Shown here in pieces: positions 57,301-64,000 of a stretch of 64,000 bases of DNA; position 1 is the stretch's first letter; each line of letters opens with the position of its first letter. The notes beneath the pieces were generated by a model. That model saw only the letters and a program-made list of their open reading frames with translations, made no database searches and was not told the origin of the DNA. The DNA lies in assembly GCF_026712245.1 (NCBI RefSeq), contig NZ_JAPPUY010000004.1:558001-622000 (forward strand), written 5' to 3'. The position numbers were made by a program, and so were the translations under genes. The stretch is from Roseateles hydrophilus (GTDB lineage Bacteria; Pseudomonadota; Gammaproteobacteria; Burkholderiales; Burkholderiaceae_C).

Positions 57301-59905
57301 GGTGCAAATGACTGTTGGTCGGCGTCGAAAAAGCGTCTGCTTCCTTGGCACTCGTTCCCGAGTCTGGCGACAAGAGTTCCAGCAACGCCTCCCCGGTCGA
57401 GGGGGCTGCAGGATCAAGCACGAAGAGTCGGATGTCGTAACGCAGATCGGCGAAGTCAGGATTTCGCTGGAGTGCCAGCAGCACCTCGGCCATTGCGCCT
57501 GCGCGCCCCGCGTTGAATGCGTTGATCGTCAGCGTCTCCACATACGGGTGCTGGACCAGATAACGCTGCACGCGCGCGGCAAGATAAGCACTATCGATCG
57601 TTGCCCCGCCTATGGCTGGCTCTGGCAAGCCCAAGGCAGCGCAAACCTCCCCGATCAGGCCACGAGGGTCCTTTTCATCGGTCGCCGCGTACAAGGACCA
57701 GAACGGGTTGATGTTGTCCACAGCCAGCGCTGTCCGCCCCAGCTCCTCACCGAAGGGAACAACCGGCGGAAATGCCGCTGGCGCAAGCTGCTTGATCACT
57801 GCGTCACGTGTCGGGATCACGAACTCTTTGTTGCTAGCCCGGCTCTGCTCCATCCAGGCCTGGCCGAGATGGCTCCACGCAACATGCCAGTTGGCACGCA
57901 AAGGATGCGTTGGGCCCAACAGCACAGCATCTCGTCGCCTGCCTTGGTAGTCTTCCAGCACGAGGGCCACTGAATCGATGGTGAGCGCGTAGCGAAGCTC
58001 ATCCATCGCTTGCCGCGCAACGGCCGTCTCTGTGGAGCTGGCACGTGCAAGCGCTGTGTCGATCCAAGCCAAGTAGGCGGACGCGTAGTTCTGAGCCGGC
58101 TCCTGAAGGGACAGAAGATCGCTGGCCTGCATGATCAGCCGTTGGTCTCCCTTGAGCACTGCGGCGAAGAACGACTGCCGAGCCTCTCGGAATCGAGTGA
58201 CCTCGTCCGAGACTGGCCACTTGAATGACGTCGTAGATCGGGTGGCAACACCCGAAGCGCTGATCGAAAGTCTCAAGCGGTTAAGACCTTCCGGGTCTTC
58301 AAGAAACGCCCGCTCCAGGTTGGCCAAAAGGCTAGACACCAAGACGTTCGCCTTACCCTCCTTGCCAAGGCGAATTTCCAAGGTTTCGCCGCTGGCCACT
58401 GCCTTGCTACTGCGCTCCACCCAGCCGCAGCCGGTCACAGTAACGGTTCCAGGATCACGATCCTGAGTCACCGCCGCAAAACGTGCACGCAGCAATGCAT
58501 GCATCAAGCTAGCCTCACGCGGGACCGCACGCTGCGGTGGTTCTACCTCGACCTCGTCGTCGGTGACCACGTAAAAGAGGTCACTTTCGTTGGGGCTGGC
58601 GTGCGTCTCAGCTGCATCCGTGTTGAACCGGATGGGATTGCCTTCTCCGTCCGCGAGCGGGATGCGATCACCGTCCTCGGTCTCTGCATACACCCGCACG
58701 TAGTGCCAGCCTTCCTCCCAGTCGATCTTGCCAATCGACGAAAAAGCAATCGCGCCGGAGTCGGTTCCTTTGGTCCAGGCGGCTTTTCGCCTACGCAGGC
58801 CTGTCGGACCGTTGTCGCGCGACACAACCTCTGCCACAAACCGCGACAACCCTTCGACCTTGGACGGCACCGGTTCAACACGGAAAGAGACACTGAACTT
58901 CTTGAGGCCGGTTTTTGAGATGGGAAGCACCTTGTGCCCGATCAACTCAGCCAACCGGGGGTCTTCGTTGTCATCCTTCACCACGGGCAAGTCAGGCAGT
59001 GCGACATCGCCGATGTAGATGGCGTCGGGGTTGACTCCGCCGTCCTCGAACAACCATTTGTTGAACGCAAGTGGCCAATTCACACGGTCACGAACGATGG
59101 CTTGCGTCCACTCCTTGGGATTGGAGACACCGATGCGGGAGAAGAACTCGCCAAGCTGCTTGCAGAACACAGGGTCGAGCAAGCCCAACTCAAGCGCGCG
59201 AACGCGCTCCGTCTTGGTCGACCAGGTCACGCGTTCAACGCACTCACGGTTGCGCGCCACCCTTGCAGGCGCACGCTCGGCCTGCTGGAACAACTCAAAG
59301 TCCGGCACCAGAGCAAGTTCAAACAGCGCTGCGCCCATCGCGTCCGGATCAAACTCATTGATCTGGCAGGTGAGCAGGTAACGAGCCACAGCAGCGTCAT
59401 CGGCATACCGCCACCGGCTATCACGCCGCCGCAACTCGCTCAAGCAGGCCTCCACGGCCATCCGCAAGTTGGCAGGAACCTGAGCCAGCAACTGCCCATT
59501 CAGCTCCGCATACGCACCATCGATCGAGACCTCTTCGAACGTTGCGACGCCAAAAGAATCTTCCGCTGAAGCACGCAGGTCGTTCGGCACGAAGACCAGC
59601 AATGGGGGCCGAAGCTCATCGTTCGGTAGCGGATTCCGCAGCTCAACCAGCTTGGTGCTGCTGACAGCCATGTCCGGCGCCATCGCTCGCAAGCCCTCGT
59701 CCGCCAGCACCACGACGTTCGCTGCCGGCACTGCAGCCCGCAGGCCGCCAGCCAAGCGGATCATCAGCTCTCGATCCAAGTCTGTGACCCGCATGCAATG
59801 CCCAAGCTCGCGAGCGGCAAGCAGCTGGGATAGCTTTGGAAGCAGAACCGATTCCAGCGCGGCGTTCAGTTCTTGATTGGTGAGTTCACGCAGTCCCTGA
59901 CTCAT
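54323..59905 (-). CDS. mad8: methylation-associated defence ATP-binding protein MAD8
   Basis: This 1860-residue protein ends in a HerA/FtsK-like ATPase: Walker A GVQGGGKSYT with K1508, Walker B VVFDEAHKY with D1735/E1736, then ASQDPPSVPVSLIELSS. The large N-terminal part is unrecognised. A PD-(D/E)xK-like site is visible within it: D1157 in RTDLALFD and E1176-x-K1178 in LVEVKCY. Order, size and kinase partner fit MAD8 of the methylation-associated defence system, as I recall the family. ATGA overlap joins it to MAD7. Confidence 0.8.
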   Translation of the reverse strand: MSQGLRELTNQELNAALESVLLPKLSQLLAARELGHCMRVTDLDRELMIRLAGGLRAAVPAANVVVLADEGLRAMAPDMAVSSTKLVELRNPLPNDELRPPLLVFVPNDLRASAEDSFGVATFEEVSIDGAYAELNGQLLAQVPANLRMAVEACLSELRRRDSRWRYADDAAVARYLLTCQINEFDPDAMGAALFELALVPDFELFQQAERAPARVARNRECVERVTWSTKTERVRALELGLLDPVFCKQLGEFFSRIGVSNPKEWTQAIVRDRVNWPLAFNKWLFEDGGVNPDAIYIGDVALPDLPVVKDDNEDPRLAELIGHKVLPISKTGLKKFSVSFRVEPVPSKVEGLSRFVAEVVSRDNGPTGLRRRKAAWTKGTDSGAIAFSSIGKIDWEEGWHYVRVYAETEDGDRIPLADGEGNPIRFNTDAAETHASPNESDLFYVVTDDEVEVEPPQRAVPREASLMHALLRARFAAVTQDRDPGTVTVTGCGWVERSSKAVASGETLEIRLGKEGKANVLVSSLLANLERAFLEDPEGLNRLRLSISASGVATRSTTSFKWPVSDEVTRFREARQSFFAAVLKGDQRLIMQASDLLSLQEPAQNYASAYLAWIDTALARASSTETAVARQAMDELRYALTIDSVALVLEDYQGRRRDAVLLGPTHPLRANWHVAWSHLGQAWMEQSRASNKEFVIPTRDAVIKQLAPAAFPPVVPFGEELGRTALAVDNINPFWSLYAATDEKDPRGLIGEVCAALGLPEPAIGGATIDSAYLAARVQRYLVQHPYVETLTINAFNAGRAGAMAEVLLALQRNPDFADLRYDIRLFVLDPAAPSTGEALLELLSPDSGTSAKEADAFSTPTNSHLHPKLRLAIRAIKEFRDDPELHAAHLSFLFDLFPAEEIRAVDVQDSDDSSFVHGLVQPFEVDYLEDEQSITWLRRPLHGAAQPLEGAEALSDLMGGVSRAVSVAVATVARSQYLPHARPVVALSLSADERAMLHQVHEVSDWVLTIDRNLGIEFFDHRRHATRPDYLIDHSPDMASAMSHRLAITSRSVAELESLLIPILGDYGLPNTGRHALVMLDQLRSLSGRLALKLLSSSSQRAEAMGLALSRLFLEHQGVFQNQVVVPLDAHLELYKALKQSAEEMGDEVSFRRTDLALFDLDPASRVVTCRLVEVKCYSQVGDVAAYAQLKASIADQIAQSEHVLAYHFDPRMADVDRPDRPIKNRDLAALLGFYLDRSERYGVVLPEAAEEAHYFLRRLDERPYTLQFTRSAVVFDFSKPGTEPAEHENGIEFYRIGSDLIRQLVESAVTDTETVASVQYARSADTAREVTQELLRRRELAPAVPTFETAAFLSPPRDRTLAWDDSPRVRYAQHEVVSSVPVREPEPAALVQVAPPQVGSVLAASTDTPPPPADEPSADAVAVAEQAPASILVAAEEAPQSASVTRPQTQDAEATDSRVAYDIMLGATGATPQYGLIGEVSGRKVALDLNQTHTISLFGVQGGGKSYTLGSVAEMASLPIPGINCLPEPLSTVIFHYSPTMDYKPEFTSMVGANSVEDQVRALKEVYGAEPKALADVLLLVPADKIQERQAEYPDIEVRPLQFSASELKASHWKFLMGAVGNQATYIRQIMRIMKAMRDDITLEGLRAGIDASSVPDHLKELARMRLDLAAEYINDGTSLTEVVRPGRLIIVDLRDEFIEKDEALGLFVVLLQLFADARIDGRSFNKLVVFDEAHKYIESPDLVAGLIEVVREMRHKGVSIMVASQDPPSVPVSLIELSSQIIMHKFNSPAWLKHIQKANAALGNLTPERMALLKAGEAYVWSSKATDESFSKGAVKLRCRPRVTQHGGATRVAVKD

Positions 59906-61575
59906 GCGCGCGCTCCTTCGTTTCGTTCTGCAATCGTGTAGCGCGGCACCACGGTCTGGGTCACGTAGGCATCAGACAAATCTCGATAGAAGCCAATCTC
60001 ACGGAGGCGTCCGGTGAATGCCTGCACATTGCTGCGCAGTGCCTTCCGTTCGTCGATGGTCGGAGCGCTGAACCCCTCACCGGGCGGCAGCTGATCGATG
60101 TAGAGCCCATAACGTTCACGCAAGAACGACAGCAAGTCGTCGATCCGCATCTCGCCGGTGAAGTAGCCTTGGTCCCCACCGGGTCGCAATACTGCGATCT
60201 GCAGCAACACTTCCAGCAGGCGACTCTCCAGCACAAATCGTCGAGGTGCGTTCCGCGCGCGGGTCTGCGCAAGCAGCGCCCCCGACTTGTTCTTCAACAT
60301 CGTCGCGTCCAGAGACTCGATGATGTACTTCCGATGGAAGGCACCACGCAGAGCCACCAAAATCTCGATGTAGGTCTCGAAGTCCGAGAGCCCCATCTTT
60401 GTGATGGCCTCGACTTCTGCGTCAAGCCCCGCGTCACCCTCAGACAAGGATTCCAGCAGCCCGGCCAGCCGCTCACCAAAGAACTTGTCCCGCTCTTCCG
60501 CGAACGGCTCTCCTTGCAGACCGTAGAGTTCACCGACCGAGAACACGGAATTCAAGGGCCGGATCAGTTTCCCTCTCCGAACGAGGTGCTCAGAAAATTC
60601 GTCTAGCTTCTTGGCGACGAAGTACGCTCGCACAAAGCTAGGAATGCGCCGGTAGTAGCCATCTGCGCTGCGCTCTGCCAGCGCTGCTGTAGAGGACTCT
60701 GAGCTCCCCGACAGATCAACGAACAAGCTGAGCTTGTAGGGGCAGTCCCCCTGAGGCTCGCGTTGCTCGCGGGGCTTCATAGGGCATGCCGATTCAGCGC
60801 ACAGCGAGTTGGCGCCCTCCAGCTTTTGCCAGGCAGGCAGCAGCTTCAGCAGGCGAAGGTGATACAGCGCCAAGTGGAACGACAACAGCACCTTCAGGTA
60901 CTCCACCATCACCGAGCGCGGCATGAAGGGCTTGTAGAACAGCAGTCGCTGAATGTCCTCGGCCATCAGATCGGCTGAGCCGATGCATACAGGCGCGAAC
61001 CGGTCTCCGCCCGCGCGCGTGTCCGCCGTGTCCTTCCTCTGAGACAGAAAGTGCAGCAGCGTCGCTGTCTCAATGTCTGTCAGCGCCTTGTCGTTCAGCT
61101 CTCTTGTGAGCTTGTCGAACCCGTCGAAGAAGAAGCCTTTGAGATGCTCGATCGCCTTGTGGCCGGCGAGGTGGCGCGCGTGGTGCAGCATCTGGTAAAG
61201 ATGCTGTGCAGCCCCGTAGTCACGCGAGTGCTTCGGATTGCGAAAGCGATAGGTATAGCCATGCAGCGGTCGCGGCCCTGCCACGGCGGCGTTTTTCTTA
61301 CCTCGGTTCACGATGTCCATCAGGTGGGTTTCCACCCAGCGTTCCACCATGTCCCGGTGCTGAGTGAAGCCCAAGAACTTGTCGCTGGCATCCAGGATGT
61401 CATCAACGAACTTGTCCACCGTCAGCTCGCGCTTGTCGCGGAAAACACTCGGATAGCCCCCATGCTCCAGCCGCTCGAACAAGCCCGTGAGCACCCGATC
61501 CATCTCGATGGTCTTGAAGTCGAGATAGCTGATCTTCGGGAGTCGGAATTCCCTGTCCTTTTTCTGCAATGCCAT
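59902..61575 (-). CDS. mad7: methylation-associated defence protein MAD7
   Basis: This 557-residue protein has no catalytic motif I recognise. It is mostly helical, with an unusual cysteine patch near residues 265-285 (LCAESACPMKP, GDCPYKL) that could bind metal. Name and role rest on its position between the kinase/ATPase and MAD8 genes and its length. The ATG shares one base with the MAD6 stop and the stop overlaps the MAD8 start. The C-terminal 120 residues (PTIDERKAL and following) might be a winged-helix or nuclease-like fold, but I cannot support either. Confidence 0.75.
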   Translation of the reverse strand: MALQKKDREFRLPKISYLDFKTIEMDRVLTGLFERLEHGGYPSVFRDKRELTVDKFVDDILDASDKFLGFTQHRDMVERWVETHLMDIVNRGKKNAAVAGPRPLHGYTYRFRNPKHSRDYGAAQHLYQMLHHARHLAGHKAIEHLKGFFFDGFDKLTRELNDKALTDIETATLLHFLSQRKDTADTRAGGDRFAPVCIGSADLMAEDIQRLLFYKPFMPRSVMVEYLKVLLSFHLALYHLRLLKLLPAWQKLEGANSLCAESACPMKPREQREPQGDCPYKLSLFVDLSGSSESSTAALAERSADGYYRRIPSFVRAYFVAKKLDEFSEHLVRRGKLIRPLNSVFSVGELYGLQGEPFAEERDKFFGERLAGLLESLSEGDAGLDAEVEAITKMGLSDFETYIEILVALRGAFHRKYIIESLDATMLKNKSGALLAQTRARNAPRRFVLESRLLEVLLQIAVLRPGGDQGYFTGEMRIDDLLSFLRERYGLYIDQLPPGEGFSAPTIDERKALRSNVQAFTGRLREIGFYRDLSDAYVTQTVVPRYTIAERNEGARA

Positions 61576-64000
61576 CAGTTCCCCCTGGCGCCGCTCTCTG
61601 CGGCTTCTTCTTGGCGAGCGCCTTTCACCGGACCGTGCAGTAAACGCATCTCCACCCGACCATCGTCATGGCGGGCCAAGCGGTAGAAGTCGTGCCCCGT
61701 GGTGGTCAGCAGGATTTCGCGGTAAGGCTGAGCGTTGAGGCTGTTCTTGAACACGCCAAGGCAGAGATAGAACCCCTGCATCTCTTCAACGCTAGGCCGA
61801 TAGCCTTCATTCAGCCGCACCAGCATCTCGAACACGTCGAGGTTGATGATCAGCTCGCTGCTGATGGCACCTGCGCCTTGGCCTTGGTACTTCAGCAGCA
61901 GACCGGTCGGCAGGTGTTCAACGAAGCGCGCCTTGGCCGCAAAGTCTTGTACCTGCAGCCCAAAGCCCTCCACGGGGAAGAGCCGGTAGCTCCGAACCGT
62001 ACCGTGTTCGACCTGCCGCAACTGCAAGGCCAGGCTGGCTCCAAGGCGTTCCGGGCGCTGCAGCCCCTCGCCTCGGTTGATGGCATGCAGGATTTCGCTC
62101 GTGAGTTCGTCGATGGGCATTTCGCCTCGAACGATCTCCACCATGCGTTTGGCGGAGCGATAGGGCAGCATCTTTTCCCAGCTGGCGTCACGCCGCTCAA
62201 AGAAATGCTTGCGGCGAGCCATGGCCACGTACTCGCGATGCTTCCGCGCCCGGTGGCGAACTGACGAGTCAGACACGCCACGCGGCAGATCGCCGAACAG
62301 GCGCTTCAACACCTCGAAGTCAAACTGCCCTCGGCGCTCGAAGCGGAACAGGGCGCGGTCATCCGGCTGAACAAAGTCCAGGCCTCGGTCGAAGCGGGGG
62401 TCCTCCTGCTTGCCAACATCCAGATCGCTCAGCAGCGTCAGCAGCCGGTCCGAGGTGGCTTGCCCGCCCCCCATCCAGCTGTTGAAGTAGAAGCTGCGTG
62501 CCACGTCATCGTGCTTGCCTGAGGCGTAGAGCGCATGAATCTCGCCACAGTCGCGGTTGCCAATCAGCATGAACGACAGCGCTGAACGCAGGTCGCGCAT
62601 CGTGATGTGCAAGCGCCCGCGCAAGTGCGCCATCGTGTAAAGGGTCTTGATGCGTTCCAACAAGCGCGGCCCGGCAATCTCATCCTGGAAACTGCGCGCG
62701 TTGTGCAAGGCGTAGCAACTGTCTTTCAAGTCACACTGCTCACAAGCCGCCCAGTTCTCCGGGCGGACGATGCTTCGCAGCGTGCGCTCCAGAATCGAGC
62801 CGCCCTCAGCATGGCTGGCGTCATCGGCCACAACGCTGCGCAGATTCAGATTCACCACCGCCACGCCAGACTCCGCTTCCCCCGTGGCGAATGCACGCCG
62901 AACCAGGGCCGTGAGTGCCGGGAAATCACGTTCATGCGCAGCAAGGAAGTCCACCAGGCGACCTTCGTTGATCGCAATCAGTCGTGTCTCTTGGGGCCTC
63001 CAGGATGCTGCATCGTTGCCCTTGAACGGTGCCAGGAAGTCCAGCAACACCTGGTTGTTGTCTTTATTGCCCTCGTCTTGGCTGCCGTCGTAGTTGATCA
63101 GGTAGCGCTTGCCGTCCAAGCTCAGCTCACTGCCGTTTGCCAAACCACGATTAACGGCCCCGCCGCGCGCTTCCACCTCTTTCTCCAGGCGTTGCAAGAA
63201 AGCGGTCTTGCCATCACCAGCGTTGCCAGAGATCAAGACAAGCCGGAACTCCGCTTGCAGCACAGCAGGCAACAAGGCACGGTCTAGCGCGGTGTCCACA
63301 TAGGCGGAGAACCCAAGCGCGTCCATGCCCCGCGTACCCGCATTGCTGCGCCTGCTTTGGCTGTAGAGCGTCAGCAGGTGTGATACGAACGCATTGGTGT
63401 TGGGTGCCGATTCAGCCAAGGCGGGCTGCCCGCTGCTCACCGCCGTCACCATGGCGGCTAGGCTGACCGTCTGCACACGACGTGCATGGCGAACTTCTGC
63501 CAGCGCATCGCGGAAATCGACGGCCGTGTGGAAGCGCTCGGCCCTGCGCGGCGCAATGGCCTTAAGCACCACATTCACCAACTCTGGCGCCAAGTCGGCA
63601 AAGCCCGACAGCTCACGCGGGTCGGGCGCAGGCTTGTTGATGGGCGGCTCCGTGGTGTCCCACGGGTAGCGGGCGGTCAATGCCTCGTACAAAGTCAGGC
63701 CCAGCGCATACAGATCACGGTCAGCGCGCTCGCCGTTGTGCGGAATGACCTCTGGGTCAAAGTCCGGCGGCAAATAGCGCCGCGAGCCCCCGCCGCGCGA
63801 CTCCTTGTCGTCGGCCCGCACCGACACATTGAAGTCAATGATCTTGGCGCCCTTCTGAGTCCACAAGAGGTTGCGCGGCTTGATGTCGCAGTGATGGAAG
63901 CCCTGCGCATGCAGATGCACCAGACCCTCAATCACCTGCTTGCCCAGCTCCAGCGCATCCTCGGGGGACAGCAGGCGATCGTGAATCATGTCGCCGACAT
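61575..64000 (-). CDS. mad6: methylation-associated defence kinase/ATPase MAD6 (5' end outside window)
   Basis: The visible part opens inside a Ser/Thr protein kinase domain: HCDIKPRNLL is the catalytic loop (HRD changed to HCD), IIDFNVSV replaces DFG with DFN, and DRDLYALGLTLYEAL follows. The N-lobe lies beyond the right edge. A second domain has P-loop GNAGDGKT (about 63201-63225), and CEQCDLKDSC may bind metal. The remainder (61575-62600) is unrecognised. Frame continues to 64000 without a stop. The kinase-plus-ATPase pairing next to MAD7 and MAD8 is what points to MAD6. Confidence 0.8.
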   Translation of the reverse strand, partial: VGDMIHDRLLSPEDALELGKQVIEGLVHLHAQGFHHCDIKPRNLLWTQKGAKIIDFNVSVRADDKESRGGGSRRYLPPDFDPEVIPHNGERADRDLYALGLTLYEALTARYPWDTTEPPINKPAPDPRELSGFADLAPELVNVVLKAIAPRRAERFHTAVDFRDALAEVRHARRVQTVSLAAMVTAVSSGQPALAESAPNTNAFVSHLLTLYSQSRRSNAGTRGMDALGFSAYVDTALDRALLPAVLQAEFRLVLISGNAGDGKTAFLQRLEKEVEARGGAVNRGLANGSELSLDGKRYLINYDGSQDEGNKDNNQVLLDFLAPFKGNDAASWRPQETRLIAINEGRLVDFLAAHERDFPALTALVRRAFATGEAESGVAVVNLNLRSVVADDASHAEGGSILERTLRSIVRPENWAACEQCDLKDSCYALHNARSFQDEIAGPRLLERIKTLYTMAHLRGRLHITMRDLRSALSFMLIGNRDCGEIHALYASGKHDDVARSFYFNSWMGGGQATSDRLLTLLSDLDVGKQEDPRFDRGLDFVQPDDRALFRFERRGQFDFEVLKRLFGDLPRGVSDSSVRHRARKHREYVAMARRKHFFERRDASWEKMLPYRSAKRMVEIVRGEMPIDELTSEILHAINRGEGLQRPERLGASLALQLRQVEHGTVRSYRLFPVEGFGLQVQDFAAKARFVEHLPTGLLLKYQGQGAGAISSELIINLDVFEMLVRLNEGYRPSVEEMQGFYLCLGVFKNSLNAQPYREILLTTTGHDFYRLARHDDGRVEMRLLHGPVKGARQEEAAESGARGN

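Larger units (their letters stand above)
42932..64000. mobile_element. genomic island with integrase and two defence-like modules (right end outside window)
   Basis: The stretch opens with a tyrosine integrase right after the ychF terminator and contains no further housekeeping gene. Its composition is visibly less GC-rich than the fab and dsbC regions, and overlap-coupled operons of helicases, kinase, AAA+ and nuclease-like proteins fill it. The left boundary is approximate and no direct repeat could be matched because the other end is missing. Confidence 0.7.

Noticed and set aside
54323-64000. BREX or Dnd/Dpt assignment for the kinase and HerA-like genes
   Set aside because: No PglZ, BrxC, PglX, DptF or DptG pattern is visible. 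Order and sizes fit MADS better.

Overview
The window is high-GC DNA from a betaproteobacterium. The gene order rpmF-plsX-fabH-fabD-fabG-acpP-fabF, a DUF4148 exported protein, and the ubiH-dsbC and ychF neighbourhoods point to Burkholderiales, possibly the Rubrivivax/Roseateles/Leptothrix side of the order. That placement is inferred from gene order and protein motifs only. Coding density is very high: no stretch over 300 bases lacks a gene, and the largest gap is 42847-43064. I saw no rRNA, tRNA, CRISPR array or complete insertion sequence.

Region 1 (1-9396) is core metabolism. A minus-strand operon runs from yceD and rpmF through plsX, fabH, fabD, fabG, acpP and fabF and makes phospholipid precursors and fatty acids. 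Divergent from yceD is a maf/yceF gene coupled to an RsmI-like methylase. A RhlE-type DEAD-box helicase lies convergent to them.

Region 2 (9393-30473) is an exopolysaccharide or O-antigen type locus. It holds a WecA/MraY-type initiating transferase, a Wza-like exporter, a Wzz-like co-polymerase, a putative polymerase, two flippases, at least five glycosyltransferases, a sulfatase-fold phosphotransferase candidate, a CapD/WbpM dehydratase, a PglC-type initiating transferase, a DegT aminotransferase, GDP-fucose genes (gmd, fcl), a methyltransferase and a hexapeptide acyltransferase. The plus-strand half (13758-19968) is visibly more AT-rich than the minus-strand half, so the locus looks mosaic.

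Region 3 (30520-42846) is housekeeping: lysS, a xylose-type ABC importer (xylF, permease, single-domain ATPase), a DUF4148 protein, an enoyl-CoA hydratase, DUF3108, an M61 peptidase, DUF3429, dsbC, a UbiH-family hydroxylase and ychF.

Region 4 (about 42932 to the right edge) is a genomic island starting just after the ychF terminator. It opens with a P4-type tyrosine integrase and then carries two minus-strand modules. The right-hand module (54323-64000, 5' part outside the window) matches the last three genes of the methylation-associated defence system: MAD6 kinase/ATPase, MAD7 and MAD8 ATPase. The left-hand module (44257-54199) is a tightly coupled five-gene operon: UPF1/DNA2-like SF1 helicase, PIN-nuclease protein, coiled-coil protein, ClpB-like AAA+ protein and NrdG-like radical SAM protein. 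I cannot match it to any named defence system, and it is my main candidate for an undescribed one. Function in this region is inferred from motifs and context.
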